Source of the DNA: Microbaculum marinum
Lineage (GTDB): Bacteria; Pseudomonadota; Alphaproteobacteria; Rhizobiales; Tepidamorphaceae
NCBI RefSeq assembly: GCF_042646165.1
Contig: NZ_JBHRTC010000016.1
DNA: 64,000 bases
Strand: one strand, 5' to 3'
The notes under the pieces are model-generated. The model worked only from the letters and a program-made list of their open reading frames with translations, was not told the DNA's origin and made no database searches. Position 1 is the first letter of the stretch. The number at the start of each line of letters is the position of its first letter. The translations under genes were made by a program, and so were the position numbers. Positions 34,808-43,672 of the stretch are shown here, piece after piece.

Positions 34808-36525
34808 GCCGTCGTCTCCTCGCCGAAGAATTTCCGGACCGATCTGATCGGGTTGGGCGCGGCCTGCCCGAGGCCGCAGATGGAGGCGTCCGCCATGGCC
34901 TGGCACAAGTCCTCCAGCAGCGGGTCGTCGAAGCGGCCGGATTCCATCAGCTTGACCGCCTTTTCGCAGCCGATCCGGCAGGGCGTACACTGGCCGCAGC
35001 TTTCGTCCTCGAAGAACTTCAGCAGGTTGATGGCCGCGTCCCTGACGTCGTCCTTGTCGGACAGGATCACCACTGCGTGGCTGCCGACGAAGCAGCCGTA
35101 CTTTTCAAGTGTCCCGAAATCGAGTGGCAGGTCGCCCATGGCGGCCGGCAGGATGCCGCCGGAGGCGCCGCCGGGCAGGTAGGCTGCAAACCGGTGGCCG
35201 TCCTCCATGCCGCCGCAGTACCCGTCGATGAGCTCGCGCACCGATATGCCGGATGGCGCGAGCTTGACGCCGGGATCGTTCACCCGCCCCGACACCGAAT
35301 AGGACCGCGGGCCCTTATGGCCCGGCTTGCCCTGCGAAGCGAACCATTCCGCGCCGTTCTTCAGGATCGCCGGTATCCAGTAAAGCGTCTCGACGTTGTG
35401 CTCCAGCGTCGGCCGACCGAACACGCCGACGCTGGCAACGTAGGGCGGGCGGTGACGGGGCAGCCCGCGCTTGCCTTCCACCGATTCCATCAGCGCGGAT
35501 TCCTCGCCGCAGATATAGGCGCCCGCGCCACGTCGCATCTCGATATAGCCGGGAGCGGCCAGGCCGCCGTCCTCCAGCGCGGCGATCTCCCGCGTCAGGA
35601 TCTTGTGGGCGGCGGGGTATTCGTCGCGGAGATACAGGTAGATGTGATCGGCCTCGACGGCATGGGCGGCAATCAGCATTCCCTCCAGGAACTGGTGCGG
35701 ACGGCTTTCCATGTAGTAGCGGTCCTTGAAGGTTCCCGGCTCGCCTTCATCGGCGTTGACGCACATCAGGCGGGGTTTCGCGCCTGACCTCACGAATTCC
35801 CATTTGCGCGCGGCGGGAAAACCGGCGCCGCCAAGCCCGCGCAGGCCGGCTTCGGCGACCATCCTAGCGATGTCGTCGTATGCCAGTTCGCCCGATCGAA
35901 AGCGCTGCAGTTCGGCGTAGCCGCCCTCGGCGCGATAGGACTCGAGCGACTGATAGTCGGGCACCTGCGCATGAAAGTCGCCGGCCACGATGACCGCGGC
36001 GGTGCGTTCCGGCGTCGCGCGGTCGACGAAGCGATGGCCGACCTCGCAGACCGGCGCGGTGTCGCAGCGGCCCATGCAGGGCGCGCGGACGACACGGATA
36101 GCCGCGGGATCGATCTCGCTTTCAAGCGCCCGTTTCAGACTGTCTGCGCCCTTCATCGCGCATGGCAGCGAATCGCAGACTCTGATCGTCAGGGGCGGGG
36201 GTGGCGCCTCTCCTTCCTTCACGATGTCGAAATGGGCGTAGAAGGTGGCGACCTCGTACACTTCCGCCTGCGACAAGCGCATTTCCTCGGCGAGGGCCAT
36301 CAGGTGGCGGGCATGAAGGCAGCCGTACTCGTCCTGGATCAGGTGCAGGAACTCGATCAGCAGGTCGCGCCGTCTGGGCCGATCGCCGAGCAGCGTCCGG
36401 ACCTGGTCGTGAGCGACGGGGTCGAGGTCGCGACCCTTCGGCCCATAGCCGCGCCGCCTCTTGCCGCCGCCCTCGCCACCGCCAGGCATCGTCCGGTCCT
36501 TGGGAAGGGTCGCCTGATCGTTCAT
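34804..36525 (-). CDS. fdsB: Formate dehydrogenase fused gamma-beta subunit (NuoE-NuoF type)
   Basis: A 573-residue fusion. Residues about 35-185 are the NuoE/FdsG thioredoxin-like [2Fe-2S] part (VCDSLPCAMKG, APCMGRCDTAP). The rest is the NuoF/FdsB part: FMN/NADH segments LRGLGGAGFPAARKW, NADEGEPGTFKDRYYM and GAGAYICGEESAL, then the [4Fe-4S] motif ESCGQCTPCRIGC near residue 490. It reduces NAD with electrons from FdsA. In classic Fds systems these are two proteins. I start at ATG 36525; the ORF is open further upstream without support. Confidence 0.92.
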   Translation of the reverse strand: MNDQATLPKDRTMPGGGEGGGKRRRGYGPKGRDLDPVAHDQVRTLLGDRPRRRDLLIEFLHLIQDEYGCLHARHLMALAEEMRLSQAEVYEVATFYAHFDIVKEGEAPPPPLTIRVCDSLPCAMKGADSLKRALESEIDPAAIRVVRAPCMGRCDTAPVCEVGHRFVDRATPERTAAVIVAGDFHAQVPDYQSLESYRAEGGYAELQRFRSGELAYDDIARMVAEAGLRGLGGAGFPAARKWEFVRSGAKPRLMCVNADEGEPGTFKDRYYMESRPHQFLEGMLIAAHAVEADHIYLYLRDEYPAAHKILTREIAALEDGGLAAPGYIEMRRGAGAYICGEESALMESVEGKRGLPRHRPPYVASVGVFGRPTLEHNVETLYWIPAILKNGAEWFASQGKPGHKGPRSYSVSGRVNDPGVKLAPSGISVRELIDGYCGGMEDGHRFAAYLPGGASGGILPAAMGDLPLDFGTLEKYGCFVGSHAVVILSDKDDVRDAAINLLKFFEDESCGQCTPCRIGCEKAVKLMESGRFDDPLLEDLCQAMADASICGLGQAAPNPIRSVRKFFGEETTA

Positions 36526-36870
36526 CGTTGCCTGACCTGCGTTCGCGTCATTCGATGTCGTACAGCCAGATCGCCGCATCGCTGCGACGTCCGTTCGCCG
36601 GCCTCGCCCAATCGAAACTAGGATTGCCCGGGTTCATTATCCAGTCCGCTGCGGCCCGGGCGACTGAGGCACCACCTTACCCTACCGGCTTCGATCATAG
36701 GCCGGCGCCACCAAATGCGACACAGGGGTTCGTTTCAGCGGACATCGCATGCGGGATGTTCTGCCGACGGCGGCAGTCCCGGTGACGTGCACAAAAGAAT
36801 CGCGCGGCCTGACGCCGCGCGATCAAACTGCCATGTGAGCGCAGGAGCGCCGGACAGGAAGCCCGGACCG
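36526..36870. other. Intergenic region upstream of the formate dehydrogenase operon
   Basis: These 345 bases hold no credible gene. The part nearest 36526 must carry the fdsBA promoter and leader. The far end carries the subtilase terminator listed separately. I see no recognisable operator. Confidence 0.6.
36793..36823 (-). terminator. Rho-independent terminator of the subtilase gene
   Basis: Read on the minus strand, a perfect 10-base stem (ATCGCGCGGC and its complement, 36799-36823) with a five-base loop is followed by TCTTTTG. It lies 48 bases past the subtilase stop. Stem quality is high and the T run moderate. Confidence 0.75.
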
Positions 36871-38334
36871 TCAGTTGCAGCCGAGCCGACGCATGGCCCG
36901 CGGAAGGTTCACCCTGCGGCGCGTGTAGTTGACGTCGGTGATTTTCTTTCCGGTCTTCTCCAGCGCCTTTTCGATCGCGGCGACCGACTTGCCGCCGCAT
37001 TTGTCGGCTGAGCGGATGGCCGCGAAGACACCGGCCACATGCGGTGCCGCCATCGAAGTGCCCTGCAGACCCTTGAACTTGTTGCCGGGCACCGACGAAA
37101 GGATCGTCGACACGTAGGGCGTGTCCACCGGATAGAAAGCGTCGCCGCCCGGGGCCAGAACGTCGACCATCCTGCCCATGTTGGAGTAGTAGGCGGTCCG
37201 TTCCTCCTGGCCGAAGGTCCACTTCGTCGTGGCGCCGACGGTTATCGCGTTGGACACGCAGGCCGGCATTGCGACACCGTCGGTGAAGCCGTCGTTGCCG
37301 GAGGCGATGACGACCGCGACATCCGCTCTGCGGAACCTTCTGATCATGACCTTCATGACCCGGCCGAGGGGATCCTGGTCGCAATTGGTCGTGAAGGGTC
37401 CCCCGCCGCCAAGGCTCATGTTGATGGATGTCAGGGGCGTTTCGAACTTGTTCCGGTTCCTGTAAAGCCAGTCGAGCGCAACGAAAATATCCGAGAACGA
37501 CGTGTCGATGGCGTCGTTGCCGTCATCGTCCTTGGTTTTCTTGAAAACCTGGACCGCGACGATGTTTGCGTCGAAGGCCACGCCCTCGAGCGGTTCGCCG
37601 TCCTTCGGGTTGGTGTTGTACCCTGCCGCGATGCCGGCCACGTGCGTGCCGTGTACGCATCCGGCGGCGAACTTCGTCGGACAGTTCTTGCCGGAATTGC
37701 CGCCCGTCTGCCGGGTGGTGCCGTTCGGGCAGAAGGAGGCCGCGGGGTTTCCTGCTCCCGAGAAGCAGGCCTGGCCGATGATCCGGGAATCGTCGAGGAA
37801 CTTGTGGTTCAGGTTGACGCCCGTATCCACGATTGCGACGGTTTCGCCGTCGCCGGTCGCCCGATAGGGGGCCTTCCAGGCCGCAGGCATTCCGATGATC
37901 TTGGTGGACTGGGTGAGAAAGGCGTCCAGTTCCATGTCGAGGGCGACGTTCTCGACCCGCGGGTCCGACTGCAACCGGCGCAGTTCGGCTTCGTCGACGT
38001 TGACTGCGAACGCCGGGACAACGGTCAGGCGGCTCAATCCATATGGGTTGGAACCGGATTCCATTGCACTGGCGGTCGTATCGAAGACCGATTCGATGAC
38101 CGCGTCCTGCAGAGCCCGGATTTCCCTCGGGCTCAGATTCCCTCCGCTTTCGGCGGGGTCCTCCAATGTGACGATGACGCGGACGCGGCGCTGGGTCTGC
38201 AGCGCCTCGGACGGCGTCTGCACCGCCGTCGCGGTTGCCGGGGGATTGCCTTCGCGGACCTCGACCTGCGCCTGGGCAGCAAGCGGAAGGCCGAGTGATG
38301 CAGCTACCGCTGCCATGACAATGTAGTTTCGCAT
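36871..38334 (-). CDS. S8 family serine peptidase (subtilase), secreted
   Basis: A 487-residue secreted protease. Signal peptide residues 1-22 (cleavage after AQA), an inhibitor-I9-like propeptide to about residue 140, then the catalytic domain with Asp170 (AIVDTGVN), His228 (CVHGTHVAG), oxyanion Asn347 (IASGNDG) and Ser427 (LQGTSMAAPHV). All triad residues are present. The six or more Cys residues suggest disulfides. The ATG at 38334 follows AAAGGAATGG. It sits between the formate dehydrogenase and fhs genes on the same strand but has its own terminator and probably its own promoter, so a link to C1 metabolism is unlikely. Confidence 0.92.
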   Translation of the reverse strand: MRNYIVMAAVAASLGLPLAAQAQVEVREGNPPATATAVQTPSEALQTQRRVRVIVTLEDPAESGGNLSPREIRALQDAVIESVFDTTASAMESGSNPYGLSRLTVVPAFAVNVDEAELRRLQSDPRVENVALDMELDAFLTQSTKIIGMPAAWKAPYRATGDGETVAIVDTGVNLNHKFLDDSRIIGQACFSGAGNPAASFCPNGTTRQTGGNSGKNCPTKFAAGCVHGTHVAGIAAGYNTNPKDGEPLEGVAFDANIVAVQVFKKTKDDDGNDAIDTSFSDIFVALDWLYRNRNKFETPLTSINMSLGGGGPFTTNCDQDPLGRVMKVMIRRFRRADVAVVIASGNDGFTDGVAMPACVSNAITVGATTKWTFGQEERTAYYSNMGRMVDVLAPGGDAFYPVDTPYVSTILSSVPGNKFKGLQGTSMAAPHVAGVFAAIRSADKCGGKSVAAIEKALEKTGKKITDVNYTRRRVNLPRAMRRLGCN

Positions 38335-38423
38335 TGACCATTCCTTTGCGGGATAAAACCCGAGTTGACGCTGCGAAAATACATCCCGGCAACGTGTTGC
38401 CAATTGAAAATATTGCCGAAAAT

Positions 38424-38454
38424 GGGGCGGCTGCTATTCCTTTTCGGCCGCCCC
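38424..38454 (-). terminator. Candidate terminator after fhs
   Basis: On the minus strand an eight-base GC stem (GGGGCGGC paired with GCCGCCCC) with a 15-base loop is followed by ATTTTC. It lies 58 bases after the fhs stop and 90 bases before the subtilase ATG. Confidence 0.55.
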
Positions 38455-38511
38455 CAGGCGGGCGGACATGAAGATGGCTGATAGCGCTCGGGCCGGACGA
38501 AGGGGGCGGGC

Positions 38512-40182
38512 CTAGAACAGGCCCTCCACGTTGCCGGCACCGTCGAGCCGAATCGTATTGGCTGCCGGTATCCGTGGCAGGCCAGGCATCGTCATGATCT
38601 CGCCGGTGATCACCACCAGGAACTCCGCGCCCGCAGACAGCCTGACCTCGCGGATAGGCACGACGTGGCCGCTCGGTGCGCCCTTCAGGCTGGGGTCGGT
38701 GGAGAAGGAATACTGGGTCTTTGCCATGCAGATGGGAAACCTGCCGTAGCCCTGCTCGTCGAGCTGCCGGAACTGGTCGCGCACCGACTTGTCGGCGACG
38801 ATGTCCTCGGCGCCGTAGATCGAACGCGCCACGGTCCGCACCTTCTCCCAGGGCGACAGGTCGTCGTCGTACAGCGGACGGAACTGGGACTTCCCCGATT
38901 CGGCGAGCGCGACGACTTTCCGCGCCAATTCCTCGGTACCGGCGCTGCCGTTCGCCCAGTGGGTGCAACTCACCGCTTCCACCCCGAGGTCCGAGCAATA
39001 GGCCTGGACGGCGTCGACTTCGGCCTGCGTGTCCGACGTGAAGCCGTTGATGGCGACGACGGCCGGCACGCCGAACTGGCCGACATTGCGGATATGGCGG
39101 CCGAGATTGGCCAGGCCCTTCTTGACCGCCTCGACGTTTTCCTTCCCGAGATCCTCCTTGGCGACGCCGCCGTGCATCTTGAGAGCGCGGATCGTGGCGA
39201 CGATGACGGCGGCAGCGGGCTTCAGCCCCGCCTTCCGGCACTTGATGTCGAAGAACTTTTCGGCACCGAGGTCGGCACCGAAGCCCGCCTCCGTCACCAC
39301 GTAGTCGGCGAGCTTCAGCGCGGTGCGGGTGGCGAGAACCGTATTGCAGCCGTGCGCGATGTTGGCGAAGGGACCGCCGTGGACGAAGGCGGGATTGTTC
39401 TCCAGGGTCTGGACAAGGTTCGGCATCAGCGCATCCTTGAGCAGCACCGTCATCGCGCCGGCCGCCTCGATTTCCTTGGCGGTCACGGGTTTGCGCTCGC
39501 GGGTGTAGCCGACGACGATGTTGCCGAGGCGGCGCTCCAGGTCCTTCAGGTCCATCGCCAGGCAGAGGATGGCCATGACCTCCGAGGCGACCGTGATGTC
39601 GAAGCCCCCTTCGCGCGGGAAGCCGTTGGCGACGCCGCCGAGCGAGCAGACGATCTCGCGCAGCGCCCGGTCGTTCATGTCGATGACGCGGCGCCAGGCG
39701 ACGCGGCGCACGTCGATTCCCAGGGAATTGCCCCAGTAGATGTGATTGTCGACGAGGGCGGCGAGCAGGTTGTTGGCCGATGTGATCGCGTGGAAGTCGC
39801 CGGTGAAGTGGAGGTTTATGTCCTCCATCGGCACCACCTGTGCCATGCCGCCGCCGGCCGCGCCGCCCTTCATGCCGAAGCAGGGGCCGAGCGAAGGCTC
39901 GCGCAGGCAGATCATCGCCTTCTTGCCGATCCGGTTCAGCCCGTCGCCGAGGCCCACGGTGGTCGTGGTCTTGCCTTCTCCCGCCGGCGTCGGCGTCATG
40001 GCGGTGACGAGGACGAGGTTCCCGTCCGGCTGGTCCGCCAGCGAATTGATGTAGTCCAGCGAGATCTTGGCCTTGTAGGGCCCGTACTGAAGGACCGAGT
40101 CGCTCGGCACGCCGAGCTTGCCGGCGACGTCGATAACCGTGTCCATCCTTGCTTCGCGAGCAATTTCGATATCGGACTTCAT
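38512..40182 (-). CDS. fhs: Formate--tetrahydrofolate ligase
   Basis: Makes 10-formyl-THF from formate, THF and ATP. The protein is 556 residues, the full family length. The P-loop TPTPAGEGKTTTTVGL is near residue 65, with FGMKGGAAGGG and the HFTGDFHAI segment following, and NLGRHIRNVGQFGVPAVVAINGF near residue 360. Together with the formate dehydrogenase 2 kb away it gives the cell both an oxidative and an assimilatory or detoxifying route for formate. It is divergent from the UDP-glucose dehydrogenase gene. Confidence 0.96.
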   Translation of the reverse strand: MKSDIEIAREARMDTVIDVAGKLGVPSDSVLQYGPYKAKISLDYINSLADQPDGNLVLVTAMTPTPAGEGKTTTTVGLGDGLNRIGKKAMICLREPSLGPCFGMKGGAAGGGMAQVVPMEDINLHFTGDFHAITSANNLLAALVDNHIYWGNSLGIDVRRVAWRRVIDMNDRALREIVCSLGGVANGFPREGGFDITVASEVMAILCLAMDLKDLERRLGNIVVGYTRERKPVTAKEIEAAGAMTVLLKDALMPNLVQTLENNPAFVHGGPFANIAHGCNTVLATRTALKLADYVVTEAGFGADLGAEKFFDIKCRKAGLKPAAAVIVATIRALKMHGGVAKEDLGKENVEAVKKGLANLGRHIRNVGQFGVPAVVAINGFTSDTQAEVDAVQAYCSDLGVEAVSCTHWANGSAGTEELARKVVALAESGKSQFRPLYDDDLSPWEKVRTVARSIYGAEDIVADKSVRDQFRQLDEQGYGRFPICMAKTQYSFSTDPSLKGAPSGHVVPIREVRLSAGAEFLVVITGEIMTMPGLPRIPAANTIRLDGAGNVEGLF

Positions 40183-40497
40183 TGCTGTTCCCCTGGACTG
40201 TAGGCCACCATCGCCGGTGCGACCGCTTAACCGATTTCCGGCGTGAGCGCCATCGAACGGACGCTACGGCCGGCGGGGGATTAGTACCAAGTCCGGGCCT
40301 TCGGGCGGGCGCGGAAGCGACGTCCAAGACCTCAAATGCGCCAGCCGCGGCGTGCCGCCGAAATCCGCCCGGCGAAAGTGCCCCGGCTGCCGGGCCCGGA
40401 TCGGTATGGGCCGTTCGCGCGGAGCGATTGCGTCCGGCGGGCAAGTCTGGTAGCCCCCGGAACCGAGCCGCCCACGCCACCTGCCCGCCGAACCACC
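40183..40497. promoter_or_regulatory. Divergent intergenic region between fhs and UDP-glucose dehydrogenase
   Basis: No gene is supported in these 315 bases. It should hold the promoters of both genes. I looked for a folate riboswitch-like or other conserved leader in front of fhs and could not support one by eye. Confidence 0.4.
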
Positions 40498-41811
40498 ATG
40501 CCCCATCGCATTGCAGTCGTTGGTACCGGTTACGTGGGTCTCGTCTGCGGCGCGTGCTTTGCCCGGCTCGGCCATTCCGTAGTGTGCGTGGACCGGGATG
40601 CCGGGAAGATCGCCTCCATCGAGGCCGGCGAGATTCCGATCTTCGAGCCGGGACTGGAAGATCTCGTCACCGCCGAACGCGCGGCAGGCAGGCTGACATT
40701 CACGACGGATACCGCGGCTGCGGTGCGTGCTTCGGAAGCCGTTTTCATCGCGGTGGGGACGCCACCCGAGCCGAAGACCGGCAATCCCGATCTGACCGCC
40801 GTCATGGCGGTTGCCGACGCGGTCCTCGATGCTGTCGACGGCTTCACCGTCCTGGTCACCAAATCGACCGTTCCGGTCGGCACGGCGCGGCGACTGGAAG
40901 CGCGGATACTGGAACGTCAGGGGATCGACGTCGCGGTCACGTCGAACCCGGAATTCCTCCGGGAAGGCAACGCGGTCCACGATTTTCTTGAAGCCGAGCG
41001 CATCGTCGTCGGCTCCAGGGATCGGCGTGCGGCCGACCTGATGGAGAGCCTGTACCGGCCGCTGATCGACCGGGGTTCGGTCTTGATGGTGACCACCCCT
41101 GAAACCTCCGAACTCGTCAAGCATGCTTCGAACGCGTTCCTGTCGACCAAGATCGCCTTCATCAACGAAATGGCGCGGCTGTGCGAGAAGGTCGGCGCGG
41201 ACGTGGAGATGGTGGCCCACGGCATGGGGCTCGATGCCCGGATCGGCCCGCGCTTCCTGAAGCCCGGCCCCGGATACGGCGGTTCGTGCTTTCCCAAGGA
41301 TGCCCTTGCGCTTGCCAACGCCGCCCGGGACGCGGGATCGCCGCTATCGATCGTCGAGACGGTGCTGTCCTCCAACAACTGGCACAAGCACGCGATGGTC
41401 ACCAAGATCGCCGATGCTGTCGGCGGGCTCGACGGCAGGCGGATCGGCGTGCTGGGAATCGCCTTCAAGAGCGGGACCGACGATGTCCGCGAGGCCCCGG
41501 CGCTGACCATAATCTCAGAACTCGTCAAGGGCGGCGCCAGGGTGACCGCGTTCGACCCGCAGGCAATGGAAAACGCCAGGCCGCTCCTCAACGGGATCGG
41601 CTATGCAGAGCAGGCCGCCGAGGTGGCGGAAGGCGCCGATGCCGTTGTAATCCTTACCGAATGGCCCGAGTTCAGGGATCTCGATTTCGCCGCCATGCGG
41701 GCGCGGATGCGCCGCCCCGTGCTGATCGACCTGCGCAATCTGGTCGAACCGGACCGCGCCGAAGCGGCGGGCCTGGCACTGCATCCGCTGGGCAAGGCGG
41801 CGCGGATCTAG
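40498..41811 (+). CDS. ugd: UDP-glucose 6-dehydrogenase
   Basis: Oxidises UDP-glucose to UDP-glucuronate for capsule or lipid A sugars. The protein is 437 residues: N-terminal VVGTGYVGLVCGACFA, central helix, and C-terminal domain. The catalytic Cys is in GYGGSCFPKDALAL near residue 264, with the Lys of ASNAFLSTKIAFINE near residue 213. I use ATG 40498 at the start of the Rossmann fold; the frame is open upstream but low-complexity. It ends in a CTAG shared with the convergent hydrolase. Confidence 0.93.
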   Translation: MPHRIAVVGTGYVGLVCGACFARLGHSVVCVDRDAGKIASIEAGEIPIFEPGLEDLVTAERAAGRLTFTTDTAAAVRASEAVFIAVGTPPEPKTGNPDLTAVMAVADAVLDAVDGFTVLVTKSTVPVGTARRLEARILERQGIDVAVTSNPEFLREGNAVHDFLEAERIVVGSRDRRAADLMESLYRPLIDRGSVLMVTTPETSELVKHASNAFLSTKIAFINEMARLCEKVGADVEMVAHGMGLDARIGPRFLKPGPGYGGSCFPKDALALANAARDAGSPLSIVETVLSSNNWHKHAMVTKIADAVGGLDGRRIGVLGIAFKSGTDDVREAPALTIISELVKGGARVTAFDPQAMENARPLLNGIGYAEQAAEVAEGADAVVILTEWPEFRDLDFAAMRARMRRPVLIDLRNLVEPDRAEAAGLALHPLGKAARI

Positions 41812-42683
41812 CTCGCCGCGATCATCGCAAGCGTGTCGCGGAAAAGTCGCCGCTTGGGGTCGGCGAGATCCAGGATGATGTCGAAGTGGTTCCGGTCGCC
41901 GATTTCGTAGGCGGTGCAGGGGAATCCGCGGGACTTCCAGGCCTCCGCGTAGTCGCGGCTCTGGCGCTTGAACTCCGCCGTCTCGTTGCCGCCCCATACC
42001 GCGATCAGCGGGCAGCCTACGGCAGAACCGGGTGCGGGGAGGTGGCGGATCGGGCTGTTGCGGGCGGCATCCGCGGGGCTCAGGCGCAGCCACTCGTTGG
42101 GCGTCGTCAGGCGGACGGGCTCCAGGTCGTAGAGCCCGCTGGCCGACACCGCTCCCTTGACGATGTCTTCCGTCACGCCGTCAAGCTCGTGCCATCCCGG
42201 TGTCGTCAGCATGCCGACGAGGTGTCCTCCCGCCGACGAACCTGCGACATGGATGCGCTGCGGGTCGATGCCGAATTCGCGGCCGTTCGCCCACAGCCAT
42301 GTCACCGCCGAGCGGCACTGGCGGACGATCTCGTCGAGGCTCGCCTCCGGCGCCAGCGCGTAGTCGACGGCGGCAACGGCGATACCCTCGTCGGTGAACG
42401 CTTTCGCCATGAAGGCTGAGTCGTCCTTGGACAGCAGCCGCCAGTAGCCGCCGTGGATGAACACCAGGACCGGTGCTCCCGGTCCGGCCGGGAAGATATC
42501 CATCGCCTCGGCCTCGGACGGCCCGTAGGAGACGTCGAGATGGCAGGGCAGGGTCGCGCGCATCTCGGCCGAAAGCGACGCATAGCGCTGCAGGAACGGT
42601 TCGATCGAGGGGACGGTGGCCCGGGCATCGTATTCGCGTGCGAGCGTATCGGCGTCCATGCCCCGGTAGACCGCGTCCGGCAT
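41808..42683 (-). CDS. Alpha/beta hydrolase, arylformamidase (kynurenine formamidase)-like
   Basis: A 291-residue alpha/beta hydrolase. The HGGYW oxyanion motif (VFIHGGYWRLL near residue 73), the nucleophile GSSAGGHL near residue 146 and the His of GDRNHFDII near residue 264 match the eukaryote/bacterial AFMID group that hydrolyses N-formylkynurenine. The ATG follows GGGAG and begins one base after the livF stop, so it is the last gene of the Liv block. The presence of two 3-hydroxyanthranilate enzymes upstream supports the kynurenine assignment; a general esterase is the alternative. Confidence 0.8.
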   Translation of the reverse strand: MPDAVYRGMDADTLAREYDARATVPSIEPFLQRYASLSAEMRATLPCHLDVSYGPSEAEAMDIFPAGPGAPVLVFIHGGYWRLLSKDDSAFMAKAFTDEGIAVAAVDYALAPEASLDEIVRQCRSAVTWLWANGREFGIDPQRIHVAGSSAGGHLVGMLTTPGWHELDGVTEDIVKGAVSASGLYDLEPVRLTTPNEWLRLSPADAARNSPIRHLPAPGSAVGCPLIAVWGGNETAEFKRQSRDYAEAWKSRGFPCTAYEIGDRNHFDIILDLADPKRRLFRDTLAMIAAS

Positions 42684-42684
42684 C

Positions 42685-43386
42685 TCACACTCCCAGATAA
42701 CGATGGGCGATGTCGGGATCGGCATCGAGGGCGGCGGAATCGCCGCTCCAGACCACCACGCCCTTTTCCATGATGAAGTGCCGGTCGGCGATCCGCTTCA
42801 GCGCCGACAGATTCTTGTCGATCAGCAGGATCGACTGGCCGGCGGCCTTCAGCCGCGCGATGACGCCCCAGATCTCCTCGCGGATCAGCGGGGCGAGCCC
42901 TTCCGTCGCCTCGTCGAGCACGATCAGCTTGGGATTGGTCATCAGGGCGCGGCCGATGGCGAGCATCTGCTGCTCGCCGCCCGACAGCGACCGTCCGAGC
43001 TGGCCGTGCCGTTCTCCCAGGCGCGGGAACAGTTCGTAGATGCGATCCAGGGTCCACGGCGTTCCCGAGCCCGAGCGATTGGCCGACGTCGCCAGCAGAT
43101 TCTCCCGCACGGTCAGCGTCGGGAAGATCTGACGCCCTTCCGGGACGAGACCGATTCCGAGCCGGCCGATCCGGTGCGGCGCGAGGCCGGCGACGTCCCG
43201 ACCCTCGAAGGTGATCCGGCCGGCTCTGGGCGGCGTCAGGCCGAGCAAGGAGCGCACGGTGGTGGTCTTGCCCATGCCGTTGCGGCCCATCAGGGTGGCG
43301 ACCTGGCCGGCCTCCACCGACAGGTCGACCCCGAACAGCACCTGGCTGCGGCCGTAGAAGGTCTCGACGCCGCTGAGGGTCAGCAT
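42685..43386 (-). CDS. livF: Branched-chain amino acid-type ABC transporter ATP-binding protein (LivF)
   Basis: A 233-residue ATPase. Walker A GRNGMGKTT near residue 36, signature LSGGEQQML near residue 134 and Walker B LIVLDEATEGLAP near residue 155. It is one of two ATPases of a Liv/HAAT importer. The open frame extends upstream into a repeat; I start at ATG 43386 where homology begins (MLTLSGVETFYGRSQVL). It is separated from livG by 286 bases of palindromic repeats, unusual for this normally tight operon. Confidence 0.92.
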   Translation of the reverse strand: MLTLSGVETFYGRSQVLFGVDLSVEAGQVATLMGRNGMGKTTTVRSLLGLTPPRAGRITFEGRDVAGLAPHRIGRLGIGLVPEGRQIFPTLTVRENLLATSANRSGSGTPWTLDRIYELFPRLGERHGQLGRSLSGGEQQMLAIGRALMTNPKLIVLDEATEGLAPLIREEIWGVIARLKAAGQSILLIDKNLSALKRIADRHFIMEKGVVVWSGDSAALDADPDIAHRYLGV

Positions 43387-43444
43387 GGGCGGACGTCTCG
43401 TGAGCGGCACCGAACGCGGGCATCGAGCCCGCCTCCGGCGCTTG

Positions 43445-43608
43445 CCCCCACCCCGACCCTCCCCCACAAGGGGGGAGGGGGCGGGTACGGAATGGCTTTC
43501 CACTTAGCACGCCCCCGTGCAGACGGCGAACTCGGTCGCAGCGACAGGCCGGCAAGCGAGCCGCACACACTCCCTCCCCCCTTGTGGGGGAGGGGCGGGG
43601 TGGGGGGT
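43445..43608. repeat. Composite of two inverted GC-rich palindromes between livF and livG
   Basis: A 40-base word with the core CCCTCCCCC-ACAA-GGGGGGAGGG (43457-43480) recurs in reverse complement at 43571-43608, separated by about 86 bases. Each copy can fold alone, and the two can pair with each other. The same composite occurs at 46425-46590. This architecture resembles REP doublets (REPINs). Confidence 0.8.
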
Positions 43609-43672
43609 AACGCCTGGCCGGTCCTCGAGGGGCCGGCTGGGCGTCTTGCTGCGGAGGTAAGGGCAGACGCCG

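Noticed and set aside
36871..38334. Subtilase as part of the formate operon
   Set aside because: It has its own signal peptide, strong ribosome-binding site and a good terminator; functional link is unlikely.
37523..40480. 985-codon frame over fhs and part of the subtilase
   Set aside because: It runs in a different frame on the same strand as fhs and the subtilase, with Arg/Gly/Pro-rich translation; both real genes have full motifs.
40183..40497. Folate riboswitch before fhs or folE
   Set aside because: I could not match a conserved aptamer by eye; a covariance-model search of 40183-40497 and 13448-13692 would decide.
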